Source: JAGQYP01 sp041392305
Lineage (GTDB): Bacteria > Bacteroidota > Bacteroidia > Flavobacteriales_D > Crocinitomicaceae
Assembly: GCA_041392305.1 (NCBI GenBank)
Contig: JAWKMJ010000013.1
Location: 50,733-114,732 of the forward strand
Direction of reading: 5' to 3'
Length of the DNA stretch: 64,000 nucleotides
In this document: piece by piece, positions 55,053-64,000 of the stretch
Layout of the letters: each line of letters starts with the position of its first letter
Numbering within the stretch: the stretch's first letter is position 1
The notes under the pieces: generated by a model
Seen by the model: only the letters and a program-made list of their open reading frames with translations
Database searches by the model: none
Told to the model about the DNA's origin: nothing
Position numbers and translations under genes: made by a program

Positions 55053-57272
55053 ATGCGCTTAACTATTTTAATATCTTTCGTTAGCCTTTGTATCATAGGT
55101 CATTCACAAATCAACATCGATTCTTTGAAATTGATTGTTCATTCCCCCGATCAAGCAGATTCATTAAAATATAAGGCAGCACGAACCTTAATCTGGAAAC
55201 ACTATTTGGAAGTCAATGTAGATTCTGCAATTCGATATGGAGAGGTAATCGAATCGTTGGGATTGAAAAATTCCAATCAACAATGGTTAGCAGATGCATA
55301 CAATTCTCTTGGCTCTGCTAATAGGGTGAAAGGTGAATATTTAAAAGCTATTGAAGCCTTAGAAGTTTGTGTTAAAATAAATGAAGAATTGGAAAATGAG
55401 CAAGGTAAAGCTTCTGCATTGGGTAATTTAGGCATTTTATATATGAGTCAAGCCGAGTACGGGAAAGCCCTTGAGAATATGATTTACTGCAAATCGACTT
55501 TCGAAAAACTGGGCAATACGGGAGCTGCTCTAAATGCCATGAATTATATCGGAGGGATTTATATTTATAAGGAAGAATTTAAGAAAGCCGATAAAACTTA
55601 CAGAGAAGCTTTACTGAAAGCAAGGAAAGAGAAAAACGATATGATGGAAGCCTTCATCATCGGAAATATTGGATTGCTGAAACAATCTGAAGGTGATTTG
55701 GATTCCGCCCTTTTTTATTTCCAAATGGGAATCGAGATGGATAAAAAAGTTAAGAATATTCATGGGGAAATGACCACAAATTTAAATGTTGCAGCAGTTT
55801 ATTTACAGAAGAAGGATTATGAGAATTCAGAAAAGTATTATGAAATCTGTATAAATTATTATCGTAGCCTAGGAGAGAAGAAAGGTGTGAGTATGGTATT
55901 GACTAGTTTGAGCGAGATAGCTTTGGCTAGGGGGGATTTTGGGAGAGCTATGAAGTTAGGGAAGGAGGCATTTGATCTTGCTGACGAAGTTGGAGAAGTA
56001 AAACAATTAAGTTCCATTTCGAAGTTAATGTATGAATTATATAAAAAATCCAATAACCCTTCAATGGCATTGAAAATGCACGAGATATTTGTTGAGATGA
56101 ATGATAGTTTGCGCAGCGAAGAAGATAAAAAGCAAGTCTTACAACGGTCGTTCCAATATGAATATGAAAAAAAAGTTATCGCCGATAGTATTGCTCAAAT
56201 AGAGAAAGATCAAATAGCTGCTATGGATTTGGAGATCGAAAAGGAGAAAACACAAAAAGAAAAGCAAAAGAGAAATTTCTTGATTGCTGGTTTGGTGATA
56301 CTTACTCTTATAGGTGGATTCATTTTTTCAAGGCTACGATTAATTTCAAAACAAAAGAGGATAATTGAAATTCAGAAGTCCCAAGTTGAAGATAAAAGAG
56401 CTGAAGCAGAATTACAGAAGGAAATAGTTGAATCCAAAAACCAAGAAATCATGGATTCAATAAATTATGCCAAGCGATTGCAAACGGCGATTTTACCGGG
56501 AAGTACAGATTTAAAAAAGAATTTAAATAATTACTTTCTTATGTATAAACCAAAGGACATTGTTGCTGGTGATTTTTACTGGCTTGAGACTTTTGGAGAT
56601 TGGACATATATTGCTGTTGCGGATTGTACAGGGCATGGAGTCCCTGGTGCAATGGTTTCCGTAGTGTGTAGTAATGCATTGACCAAATCATTAATTGAAG
56701 AACAGATTGCAGACCCAGGCAGAATTCTAGATCGAACAAAGGAACTAGTTATCCAAAAATTCAATATGGGAGAAGGATTGCGCGATGGCATGGATGTCAG
56801 TTTGGCCAGAATAAATTTTAAAACGGGAGAACTTGAATGGGCAGGAGCAAATAATAATTTATGGATTATACGAAACGAAGTTGCCCAAATAGAATTAGCC
56901 GTATCTGAGCGAATTCAAGTTGAGAACTTTTCGCAATATGGCACAAGTTTGTATGAGTTGAAGGCTACGAAACAACCTGTTGGGTATTATGAAAGAACTT
57001 TACCATTTGAAACCCTTCATTTTAATTTAGCTAAAGGAGATACGCTCTATTTTCATTCTGATGGATTAGCTGATCAATTCGGCGGTGGAGATGCAGAGAT
57101 GGGCAAAAAGGGAGGGAAAAAATTAAAGACCAAGAATCTAAAAACTTGGGTCGCAAAGTTTAGTCAATATGAGCTTGACAAACAATTGGAGACGCTTGAA
57201 ACTAATTTTGAAAGATGGAAAGGTGATTTGGAACAATTAGATGATGTTTGTATGCTAGGTATTAGGATATAA
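55053..57272 (+). CDS. TPR-repeat membrane protein with SpoIIE/PP2C phosphatase domain (second copy)
   Basis: 739 residues from ATG 55053, which begins a signal peptide (MRLTILISFVSLCIIGHSQ); the upstream in-frame TTG directly follows a terminator. About seven TPR repeats (roughly 70-355) come first. A coiled coil and a membrane helix (about 408-427, NFLIAGLVILTLIGGFIFS) follow, then another coiled coil and a C-terminal SpoIIE phosphatase (AGDFYWLE, DCTGHGVPGAMVS, HSDGLADQFGG). It has the same domain order as the gene at 12174-14312, so the two are paralogs. No kinase or anti-anti-sigma partner is adjacent. Confidence 0.88.
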   Translation: MRLTILISFVSLCIIGHSQINIDSLKLIVHSPDQADSLKYKAARTLIWKHYLEVNVDSAIRYGEVIESLGLKNSNQQWLADAYNSLGSANRVKGEYLKAIEALEVCVKINEELENEQGKASALGNLGILYMSQAEYGKALENMIYCKSTFEKLGNTGAALNAMNYIGGIYIYKEEFKKADKTYREALLKARKEKNDMMEAFIIGNIGLLKQSEGDLDSALFYFQMGIEMDKKVKNIHGEMTTNLNVAAVYLQKKDYENSEKYYEICINYYRSLGEKKGVSMVLTSLSEIALARGDFGRAMKLGKEAFDLADEVGEVKQLSSISKLMYELYKKSNNPSMALKMHEIFVEMNDSLRSEEDKKQVLQRSFQYEYEKKVIADSIAQIEKDQIAAMDLEIEKEKTQKEKQKRNFLIAGLVILTLIGGFIFSRLRLISKQKRIIEIQKSQVEDKRAEAELQKEIVESKNQEIMDSINYAKRLQTAILPGSTDLKKNLNNYFLMYKPKDIVAGDFYWLETFGDWTYIAVADCTGHGVPGAMVSVVCSNALTKSLIEEQIADPGRILDRTKELVIQKFNMGEGLRDGMDVSLARINFKTGELEWAGANNNLWIIRNEVAQIELAVSERIQVENFSQYGTSLYELKATKQPVGYYERTLPFETLHFNLAKGDTLYFHSDGLADQFGGGDAEMGKKGGKKLKTKNLKTWVAKFSQYELDKQLETLETNFERWKGDLEQLDDVCMLGIRI

Positions 57273-57274
57273 AA

Positions 57275-57298
57275 AAAAGCGATCCGAAGACCGCTTTT
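57275..57298. terminator. Stem-loop between convergent PP2C and DUF2911 genes
   Basis: AAAAGCG pairs with CGCTTTT around a 10-base loop, with an A run on one side and TTTT on the other. It can act in both directions but is short. Confidence 0.6.
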
Positions 57299-57319
57299 CA
57301 ATTCATTGAAAATCAAATT

Positions 57320-58156
57320 TTATTTTTCTTTCAAACGTTTAAGAGTTTCACTGATGTAATCGGCCCAACCATCATTACCTTCCTTTTGAGCTAATTTCAT
57401 AGCTTTTTCGGCAGCATCAATAGCTTCTTTATTTTTTCCTTCTTCTTCAAGAATTTGTGCCTTTAAAAACAAACATTTAAATCCTTCTTTCACATTAAGT
57501 GATTTCTCTATGTACTCCATTGCTGTCTTAACATCTTTTTTACTTGAATGAAAATATCGTGCTGCCATATAATAAACGACATCAAGGTCTTTTCCTTCTT
57601 TGATTGCAGACTCAATATTCGCCATAGCGATTTGATCAGTTTTAATTTTAAAGGGAATCTTTATTCTCACATTGTCCCAAACCATGCAAATTGTTGCATG
57701 ATCAACATGAATATCTCCAATCATTAATGTAAAAGATTCGTGCTTTTTTACTTCCTCTGGCTTCACTTTCATCGAAAGCGCATCTTTTTCAGAAGTGTAG
57801 TTTCCTGCACCCCACTGCTCAGTATCTGTGTTGAACGCAACAGTCCATTCTTCTTTATTTGGAGTTGCAAAAACTGAATATGTTCCAGCTTTCAATTCTT
57901 TTCCATCAATTGTTACATCCGTAGAAAAAGTGATTAGAGTATTTTTATTAGCACCGAATCGCCATACCTTATTGTATGGAACCAAATCACCAAAAATCTT
58001 TCTCTCCTTTACGCCTGGTCTAGAATATTCGATTGTCACATCAGTAAGACCAACTCTTTGTTCAATTTTACATGCGGGACTTGGAACTGGCAATTCCTGT
58101 GCAGTTGTAGTTCCGATAAAAGCTCCAATTGTAAGAGCAAAAAATAGTTTTCTCAT
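57320..58156 (-). CDS. DUF2911 domain-containing secreted protein
   Basis: 278 residues with a signal peptide (MRKLFFALTIGAFIGTTTAQ). The DUF2911 domain (about 28-180) shows its usual order: TIEYSRPGVKERKIFG, then VPYNKVWRFGANKNT and LKAGTYSVFATP. The C-terminal part (about 190-278) is helical and TPR-like (KEAIDAAEKAMKLAQKEG). It starts 4 bases after the SSS symporter stop, so it is probably the last gene of the PIG-L operon. Function not established for the family. Confidence 0.87.
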   Translation of the reverse strand: MRKLFFALTIGAFIGTTTAQELPVPSPACKIEQRVGLTDVTIEYSRPGVKERKIFGDLVPYNKVWRFGANKNTLITFSTDVTIDGKELKAGTYSVFATPNKEEWTVAFNTDTEQWGAGNYTSEKDALSMKVKPEEVKKHESFTLMIGDIHVDHATICMVWDNVRIKIPFKIKTDQIAMANIESAIKEGKDLDVVYYMAARYFHSSKKDVKTAMEYIEKSLNVKEGFKCLFLKAQILEEEGKNKEAIDAAEKAMKLAQKEGNDGWADYISETLKRLKEK

Positions 58157-58160
58157 TTCT

Positions 58161-59870
58161 TTAAGTTTTTGTTTTAAATGATTTATTAATAACTAGTTGT
58201 GTAATTAGCGCGGTTAAAATTACGATTAAACTTCCTATAATATTGTAATACAAAAATTCAATTTTAGGCATCCAGTCCAAATCCTTAGTAAAATGTGCAA
58301 ATAAGATGAACGTTTCTGCCACCAATCCGCCTATTAAAACAGCATTGGATTTAACATACTTGATGAAAAAGGCTACTAAGAAAACTCCAAGTATGGTTCC
58401 GTAAAACAAAGAACCTAAAACATTCACCAATTGGATTAAATTTTCAAATAGTCCGGCGATTAAAGCAATGGCGATGGCAATGATTCCCCAGGCGACAGTT
58501 AGAAGTTTGCTGATCAACAATTCTCTTTTGTCTGATACCTTTTCTTTTTGGAAAAACTTCTTGTAGAAATCAATGGTTGTTGTGGAAGCAAGCGCATTTA
58601 ATTCTCCCGCAGTTGAGGACATGGCAGCAGAAAAAATAACAGCGAGAAGCAATCCGATGAGTCCGTGAGGTAAATATTTCAGAACAAAATCCAAGAAAAT
58701 ATAATCAGAATCTTTAGCCTCATAATTTGGATCCAACTCAGTGAGTTTTTTCTTGTAAGCCGTTCTCAATTCATTTTGTCTTGCCATTATATCGGTCACC
58801 TTTGTTTTAGGTGAGGCAATATTCACAGGGAAATCTGCACTAATGTCGGAGTTGCTCAAAATTTGTTTTTTCTGAGAATGCAGCTCCTTGAATTCATTTT
58901 CAATTTTCACCAATTCCGGATATTCCTCCGTATTGATTGAGGTTGCTGATTTATTGAAGACAATAGGCGGTTCATTAAATTGGTAGGTGACAAAAACCAT
59001 GATCCCGATGAATAAAATGAAAAATTGCATCGGAATTTTAACCAAACCATTGAACATCAAACCAAGGCGCGATTCTTTCAAGCTTTTTCCGCCCAAATAC
59101 CTTTGTACTTGAGATTGATCTGTCCCAAAATAAGAGAGAGAAAGAAACAATCCACCTGTCAATCCAGAAAGTAAAGTATATCGATTGTCAATATCGGTTG
59201 AGGTATCAATGATGTTCATTTTGCCTAATTCTCCAGCTATTTGAACACCATCCATCATGCCCATGCCTTCGGGAAAGCTTTGGAGAACATAATAGAAAGC
59301 CAAAAACATTCCCCCCATAATCACACCCATTTGCCATTTCTGAGTTAAAGAAACGGCTCTACTTCCTCCCGAAACGGTATAAACGATGACTAATCCTCCG
59401 ATCAAAACACAGGTCAGTTGTAGGTTCCATCCCAACAAGGCCGACAAAATGATCGCTGGTGCGTAGATGGTGATTCCAGCTGCTAATCCACGAGATATTA
59501 AGAACAGAAATGCCGTAAATGCTCGAACTCGAACATCAAATCGACTTTCAAGATATTCGTAAGCAGTATAAACTTTTAAACGATAATAGATGGGTAAGAA
59601 AAAGACCGAAATCAATACCATGGCAATGGGCAAACCAAAATAGAATTGCACGAATCCCATTCCGCTTTCATAAGCTTGTCCAGGGGTAGAAAGGAAGGTG
59701 ATCGCACTAGCTTGAGTAGCCATGATGGAAAGTCCGATGGTTGCCCAATTCTCAGAATTATTACCCTTCAAATAGCCCTCTAAATTGTTGTTTTTACGAG
59801 TTTTCCAAGTTCCATATCCAACAATTAGAGCGAGAGTCAATCCTAATATCAGCCAATCTAATCCACTCAC
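58161..59870 (-). CDS. Sodium:solute symporter (SSS family)
   Basis: 569 residues starting with a GTG. About 13 membrane segments are present, and SSS-family motifs appear (LEGYLKGNNSENWATIGLSI near the start, then LIVYTVSGGSRAVSLTQKWQ). A charged loop between segments (about 300-390) is longer than in many members. Transport of a sugar, amino acid or organic acid is possible. The upstream PIG-L deacetylase suggests an amino sugar or deacetylated glycoside, but this is inference. A 46-residue membrane ORF precedes it. Confidence 0.9.
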   Translation of the reverse strand: MSGLDWLILGLTLALIVGYGTWKTRKNNNLEGYLKGNNSENWATIGLSIMATQASAITFLSTPGQAYESGMGFVQFYFGLPIAMVLISVFFLPIYYRLKVYTAYEYLESRFDVRVRAFTAFLFLISRGLAAGITIYAPAIILSALLGWNLQLTCVLIGGLVIVYTVSGGSRAVSLTQKWQMGVIMGGMFLAFYYVLQSFPEGMGMMDGVQIAGELGKMNIIDTSTDIDNRYTLLSGLTGGLFLSLSYFGTDQSQVQRYLGGKSLKESRLGLMFNGLVKIPMQFFILFIGIMVFVTYQFNEPPIVFNKSATSINTEEYPELVKIENEFKELHSQKKQILSNSDISADFPVNIASPKTKVTDIMARQNELRTAYKKKLTELDPNYEAKDSDYIFLDFVLKYLPHGLIGLLLAVIFSAAMSSTAGELNALASTTTIDFYKKFFQKEKVSDKRELLISKLLTVAWGIIAIAIALIAGLFENLIQLVNVLGSLFYGTILGVFLVAFFIKYVKSNAVLIGGLVAETFILFAHFTKDLDWMPKIEFLYYNIIGSLIVILTALITQLVINKSFKTKT

Positions 59871-59872
59871 AC

Positions 59873-60013
59873 CTAATACGATTTAGTAATTAGATAATAC
59901 ACAACAATTTGAATCAGAAGAAACCCTAAAACCCCAATATACCAAGCCGTCCAGTTGGTTTTTGACTCCATTTCAGAATTAGAATCGATTATTTCTTCTT
60001 GCTCTTTATTCAT
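59873..60013 (-). CDS. 46-residue single-pass membrane ORF
   Basis: A short ORF on the reverse strand: ATG at 60013, stop TAG at 59873-59875. It starts inside the last 8 bases of the PIG-L gene and ends 2 bases before the GTG start of the symporter. The product has an acidic N-terminus (MNKEQEEIIDSNSEMESK) and one hydrophobic segment (about 22-42, WTAWYIGVLGFLLIQIVVYY). Its position and topology recall the small accessory subunits next to some SSS transporters, although it is shorter than the known DUF4212/DUF485 types. Expression is inferred, not shown. Confidence 0.6.
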   Translation of the reverse strand: MNKEQEEIIDSNSEMESKTNWTAWYIGVLGFLLIQIVVYYLITKSY

Positions 60014-62450
60014 AGCTCAATAAGTTGGCAATCAGTTTAAATGCGCCTTCTACTCCGTTAGGTAATTCCCTGAAAAAGGATATTCCTGTATAAATAAACT
60101 GTCCTTTTCCATGATCCAGAATCAATAAACTACCTTTGGTTGGTTCTTCCCCTTTGTCGTTCCAAGCTAAAATAGGTTTGTAACTTTCATCCCATGTTTC
60201 AGCAAAGTACAATCCTCTTTCCTGAACCCAATTTTCGAAGTCTTTCTTGCTGATTTTATTCGGGTTGTTCAGTACAGGATGCTCTTTTTCCAAGAATGTA
60301 ACTTCTGCGTCTTCTTCCGTAACTCTTTTTCGACCCAATTCAAATGGCTTTGGACCATAACTTTGTTCTTTTACCCAACGGGAGGCTGTGTTGTATTGCA
60401 TGATGACTCTTCCTCCATTTTCAACAAACTGGAACAACTTCTCATCGAAATTTTTCAATTCCTGCTTGACATTGTAGATACGAATTCCGAGTACCACCAC
60501 ATCAAATTGCGAAAGATCCAAATCGGCTAATTCTTCAACTTCAAATAATTTCAAATCCAAACCAAGCTCGCGAATACCATCTGGAACTGCATCCTCAACT
60601 CCCTTGATATAGGCAATTTTCTTCGGATTGGTTTTTGCATCCAGTTTGATGAGTTCTATTTGCGACAGTTTAAAAATCACTTGCTTTGGAATATGATCGT
60701 AAGCAATCTCCGTGTAAGAATGAACCTGATTTTTTTGATCATCTATCAAAGACAATTTTCCTCTTTTGCTTTTTGAACTTGCGGTGATCTTCACTTCCTG
60801 AAAAACTTCCTGATGTTTGCGATCTGCAGTAAGTTGTATGGTTGAGGGCTCAACGGTCCAACCTTCAGGAGCCAATAATTGCACTTTTGTGTCTAATTTG
60901 TCCGCGAAAGAATGAAAACGAATTTTCACCGTTTTAGAATTTCCAGGCTGAAACAGAGCTATTTTCTGCTCAAAATTTGCAGTGTACAGTGGACTCGCCA
61001 CCACTTCTCTTCTTCTTTCACCATAGGCGGGATCTCTTTCAACAAATTCAAAAGGTAGTTGAACCTCTAATTCTTCTCCGTTGATGGAAAGAGAGACATT
61101 TCCTACAAATGAAGGCGGATTTTCTGGGAACCCCAGTAGTGCCTTGTTTTCAACTTGATATGTGTTTTGATATTCTCTCAGCAACCAATAAGGGTTAGAA
61201 AGTAAACTCGTTTTATTTAAATCAAATTCATGACTGAAAGGTTCATTTTTTGTAAGATTCGCCGATTTCATGTCGATAATATCTTTGTCTGTCAACCAAT
61301 AGTAATTCACCACAACATTGGCATCTGAGCGAACCAAAAAAGTAAGTTTACTTTTCAGTTGTTTGTCTCTGGATTGGGCAAAGTCTTCTGAAGTGGCCTC
61401 CATGTACAAGCCTGCGCAATCAATGATGATTTGATTAATCCGATTTAGTTTTTCCGATTTCAAATAGGAATCAGGCATTTTTAGAACCGAAGATCTAATT
61501 TTAAATAGAGATGCAATGTTCTTTTCAGGGTGGATGAAATCGAAGTCATTGACGATTTGATTGAGTTCTTTTTCAAAGTCTTTGTTGATGAGATCGGACC
61601 AAGTATGATGTTCTTTTTGAAAAAAGTTTGTGAGTTGTTCTCCCGCTAAATGTTCAAAATATTCTATTCGGGATCCTCTTTCAATAATGGCTCCGAATCC
61701 CTGGCATTTGTGCTGAGATCTCGCAATGGTTCCTATTTCGTTGTAAGACATTCCTAACAAAGAATTGTATCCTCCAATATCTTGAACAAGGTATTTGGGA
61801 TTGTCTTTGGATTTGGTTGGTAGCGAATCGTCCCACCAAGAAGAAGAGTTCCAATACACTGCAGATGCCTTCCAAGTACCGTATAGTTTTACTTGTTCTG
61901 GTTCAAAATTCGGATCAGCTGCTTTTTCTAAACCTTCAATGGCCAACATGGCTGAGGCAGTGTGGTGTCCGTGTCCTCCTCTTTCATCTGGAGGAAATCT
62001 TGTGATGATGACATCCGGCTTAAATTTTCGAATCACTAAAACCACATCAGAAAGAATAAGATCTTTTCCCCATTTTTCCATGGATTCTTCCGGTGATTTG
62101 GAATAACCAAAATCAACTGCTCGGGTAAAAAACTGATTGGCTTTATCGTAAGAACGTGCAGCTAGAAGTTCCTGAGTTCTCAAAATCCCTAAATCTTCAC
62201 TTAATTCGCTTCCGATGAGGTTTTGTCCTCCATCTCCACGTGTCAAGGATAAATAAGCGGTTTCCGCATTTTCTCCTAGGGAAAAGTATGCTAAAGCTCT
62301 TGTATTTTCATCATCCGGGTGTGCAGCAATGTAGAGTACACGTTTCATGGATTTGAATTTGAGTAAATTCTGATAAATCTCTGCTGGATTTTTGTTTGCC
62401 CAAGAGGCATTGACCAAAAGAATTGCGAAAATCAAAATGATTTTATGCAT
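60006..62450 (-). CDS. Secreted PIG-L/LmbE-type deacetylase with C-terminal Ig/GATase-like region
   Basis: 814 residues with a signal peptide (MHKIILIFAILLVNASWA). The zinc-dependent LmbE domain comes first (about 25-290), with YIAAHPDDENTRALAYFSLG and DERGGHGHHTASAML as metal motifs. A beta-rich middle region (about 400-600) follows, and the C-terminal part (about 600-814) resembles a ThuA/GATase1-like fold (DVVVLGIRIY, ENGGRVIMQYN). The natural substrate is probably an N-acetylated sugar or glycoconjugate. First gene of the operon leading to the symporter and DUF2911. Confidence 0.86.
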   Translation of the reverse strand: MHKIILIFAILLVNASWANKNPAEIYQNLLKFKSMKRVLYIAAHPDDENTRALAYFSLGENAETAYLSLTRGDGGQNLIGSELSEDLGILRTQELLAARSYDKANQFFTRAVDFGYSKSPEESMEKWGKDLILSDVVLVIRKFKPDVIITRFPPDERGGHGHHTASAMLAIEGLEKAADPNFEPEQVKLYGTWKASAVYWNSSSWWDDSLPTKSKDNPKYLVQDIGGYNSLLGMSYNEIGTIARSQHKCQGFGAIIERGSRIEYFEHLAGEQLTNFFQKEHHTWSDLINKDFEKELNQIVNDFDFIHPEKNIASLFKIRSSVLKMPDSYLKSEKLNRINQIIIDCAGLYMEATSEDFAQSRDKQLKSKLTFLVRSDANVVVNYYWLTDKDIIDMKSANLTKNEPFSHEFDLNKTSLLSNPYWLLREYQNTYQVENKALLGFPENPPSFVGNVSLSINGEELEVQLPFEFVERDPAYGERRREVVASPLYTANFEQKIALFQPGNSKTVKIRFHSFADKLDTKVQLLAPEGWTVEPSTIQLTADRKHQEVFQEVKITASSKSKRGKLSLIDDQKNQVHSYTEIAYDHIPKQVIFKLSQIELIKLDAKTNPKKIAYIKGVEDAVPDGIRELGLDLKLFEVEELADLDLSQFDVVVLGIRIYNVKQELKNFDEKLFQFVENGGRVIMQYNTASRWVKEQSYGPKPFELGRKRVTEEDAEVTFLEKEHPVLNNPNKISKKDFENWVQERGLYFAETWDESYKPILAWNDKGEEPTKGSLLILDHGKGQFIYTGISFFRELPNGVEGAFKLIANLLSYE

Positions 62451-62558
62451 GGAGTTCGTTTGTTTTAGTTTGTTATTCGTTGGAACGAATTTAATGAAAA
62501 ACGAGGGGAAAATACAAATGGTGGCTTGGTGAATCAGAATTTAACTTTTATTTAGATT

Positions 62559-63410
62559 TTAGAAAATAGACCTTTTCTTTTGAAAAGCAGAGGCTGGAAA
62601 GGATTCAATTTCGCTTTTTACATCTGAAAAACTCTGATATCGCTCCTTCATTCCAGCCCAAAGTCTTTTGTCCAAATCCAAATCTTGATAACGATTAGGA
62701 GGAAGTTCAAATTGATATTTGTGACAACATTTCAAAATGAGCTGCATTAGGTTTTTATCTACCTTTTTGGAAGAAGGAATGGGGTAGGTAATTTGTAATT
62801 GCGTAAAATGACTTGGATTGTCGTCTGCGTAGGGCAGTTGTCCCAGAATCATGAAATAAAGCAACATGCCGAATGAATAAATATCGGATCGCGTGTCCAC
62901 AATCATTCTTCTATTTAAAATTAGTTCAGGGGCAGCAAATCCGAGGGAAAATAGCGTGTAATTTATTTTGGGATCTCCCAATCTCTGAGCCAAACCAAAA
63001 TCCAATAAATGGACTTTCCCATCTTCTCCCAAAAGCACATTAGAAGGTTTGATGTCGCAATGTGTGATTTCATTTTCTTCGAGATAGATGAGTAGTTCCA
63101 GAAGTTCGAGAATAATTTGTTTCAATTGTTCACCTTTCAATTCTTTTCGAAGCTCTTCAAGAGATTTCCCTGCAACAAATGGTTTGACTAAAAAATGTTC
63201 TCCATAATCTTCGAAATAACGAACATCTTTAGGTAAACCTTCCCGATCGAATTGAAATAATTCTTCATTTTCGAATATCCGTATAACTTTTGGATTGTCC
63301 CGATGTTTGGGTTTGATGCGTTTTAAAACAAAGTCCTTCCCTTGCTCCGATTTGAGATAGGTTGTAGAAAAATTCCCAGACCCCAGAACAACAGGCTCTG
63401 AATTACTCAT
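62559..63410 (-). CDS. Serine/threonine protein kinase
   Basis: 283 residues with the Hanks-type kinase motifs. The glycine-rich loop is GSGNFSTTY and the lysine lies in FVLKRIK. The catalytic loop is HCDIKPSNVLL, with HCD in place of HRD. The metal motif is DFG in HLLDFGLAQ, and the APE-like segment is AAPELIL. There is no membrane segment, PASTA or other sensor domain, so it is a small cytoplasmic kinase. HCD in place of HRD occurs in non-RD kinases, which often do not depend on activation-loop phosphorylation. It overlaps the TlpA-like gene upstream by 8 bases. Confidence 0.86.
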   Translation of the reverse strand: MSNSEPVVLGSGNFSTTYLKSEQGKDFVLKRIKPKHRDNPKVIRIFENEELFQFDREGLPKDVRYFEDYGEHFLVKPFVAGKSLEELRKELKGEQLKQIILELLELLIYLEENEITHCDIKPSNVLLGEDGKVHLLDFGLAQRLGDPKINYTLFSLGFAAPELILNRRMIVDTRSDIYSFGMLLYFMILGQLPYADDNPSHFTQLQITYPIPSSKKVDKNLMQLILKCCHKYQFELPPNRYQDLDLDKRLWAGMKERYQSFSDVKSEIESFPASAFQKKRSIF

Positions 63411-64000
63411 TTCGATACTTAAGTGCTTTCAGAATTTCATCCAATGTTTTTTCAATGGTTTCGTATTCTCCATCAGGCATTGGTGATTGGGCTGGTGCTT
63501 GAACAATAAAACCGTCAGCATCTAATAAAAAGTAAGTAGGTAAATCCTTCACTTTAAACTTAGATAAGACCTCATTTTTATTGCCATCAATATGATAAAA
63601 ATCCCAATCGAATTCCGGATGCTCCTTTCTGAATTTGGCGTAGGTTTTGGGGTCGGAATCTGTACAAATGGATACAAATTTTACTGCACCTTCATATTTC
63701 TTATTCAAGGATTTGATGATACGCATTTCTTTCACGCATTCTGTGCACCAGGTTTCAAAAAAAGAAAGATAAACATGGATGCCTTCGTAATTGTACCATG
63801 TTTTCGGTTTTCCATCATCACCAGTTAAAGCTATCACCGGAGCGGGGTATCCTGGCATTAAGCTGGTGATTTCATTCAAGATATTTTGTGCAATAATTTT
63901 ATTTTGAGGCACTCTTGCAATTTGAGTTAGGGAATCTAAAATTGTAATGATATCCATTTGTTCATAAGGCATGGAGTAATACGATTCCCCTAGCGCCAAA
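63403..64000 (-). CDS. TlpA-like thioredoxin-fold protein, partial
   Basis: The frame remains open to the right edge of the window, so the N-terminus lies beyond it. The 198 visible residues contain the TlpA/ResA-type active site FETWCTECVKEM (WCxxC), a thioredoxin cis-proline segment DLPTYFLLD and the upstream GYPAPVIALTG typical of AhpC/TSA-type redoxins. It is probably periplasmic or lipid-anchored, acting in thiol reduction. It overlaps the kinase start by 8 bases and lies upstream of it on the same strand, suggesting an operon. Confidence 0.8.
   Translation of the reverse strand, partial: LALGESYYSMPYEQMDIITILDSLTQIARVPQNKIIAQNILNEITSLMPGYPAPVIALTGDDGKPKTWYNYEGIHVYLSFFETWCTECVKEMRIIKSLNKKYEGAVKFVSICTDSDPKTYAKFRKEHPEFDWDFYHIDGNKNEVLSKFKVKDLPTYFLLDADGFIVQAPAQSPMPDGEYETIEKTLDEILKALKYRNE

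Overview
The window is a 64 kb AT-rich chromosomal segment of a member of the Bacteroidota, most likely Flavobacteriales. I infer this from several features. The lipid A operon carries a fused lpxC/fabZ gene. A porX gene encodes the regulator of the type IX secretion system (T9SS), and secreted proteins end in T9SS type A sorting domains. There is a type III glutamine synthetase, a bacillithiol deacetylase, DUF2452/DUF2911/DUF3810/DUF4389 proteins, and Bacteroidota-type promoters (TAnnTTTG at -7). A family-level placement such as Crocinitomicaceae or Cryomorphaceae is only a guess.

Layout. 1-4.8 kb: the end of a beta-propeller protein, then a reverse-strand operon porX-tsaE-ald-membrane protein. 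4.8-10.6 kb: an HD phosphohydrolase, then lpxD, lpxC/fabZ, lpxA, an ABC ATPase and efp. 10.6-16.8 kb: gdhA, a TPR/PP2C signalling protein, a DUF3810 putative metalloprotease, a fatty acid hydroxylase-like protein and a methyltransferase. 16.8-27.7 kb: a T9SS FG-GAP protein; a reverse operon of phosphodiesterase, bshB1 and two paralogous cysteine-rich lipoproteins; a forward operon of meaB, an S4 protein, a sulfatase and two small envelope proteins; a T9SS trypsin-like protease; and a two-domain universal stress protein. 28-33.8 kb: two unrecognised genes, DUF2452, glnN and DUF4389. 33.8-36.9 kb: a propeller sensor histidine kinase with no adjacent regulator. 36.9-42.3 kb: an rRNA operon. 42.5-50.4 kb: gyrB and an RND efflux tripartite operon. 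50.5-57.3 kb: a T9SS subtilase with SprB repeats and a second TPR/PP2C protein. 57.3-64 kb: reverse-strand genes, comprising a PIG-L deacetylase, a 46-residue membrane ORF and an SSS symporter plus DUF2911, then a Ser/Thr kinase and a TlpA-like protein cut by the window edge.

How the genes fit together. PorX and three T9SS cargo proteins share the window. The lpx operon makes the lipid A precursor and supplies the FabZ dehydratase. GdhA and GlnN are the two ammonia-assimilating enzymes. MFP, pump and OMF form one efflux operon.

The most surprising observation is in the rRNA operon. The protein genes read cleanly, but the 16S and 23S genes carry many small indels and substitutions at positions that are otherwise nearly invariant (790 loop, helix 69, the region around the peptidyl transferase centre). 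The spacer tRNA-Ile lacks most of its T arm, and the tRNA-Ala has lost two bases of its D stem. This copy is either decayed or, more likely, a badly resolved consensus of a repeated operon. I found no CRISPR array, transposase, integrase or defence system. The best candidates for something undescribed are the 28.0-30.1 kb gene pair, the tandem four-cysteine lipoproteins, and the 46-residue ORF coupled to the symporter.
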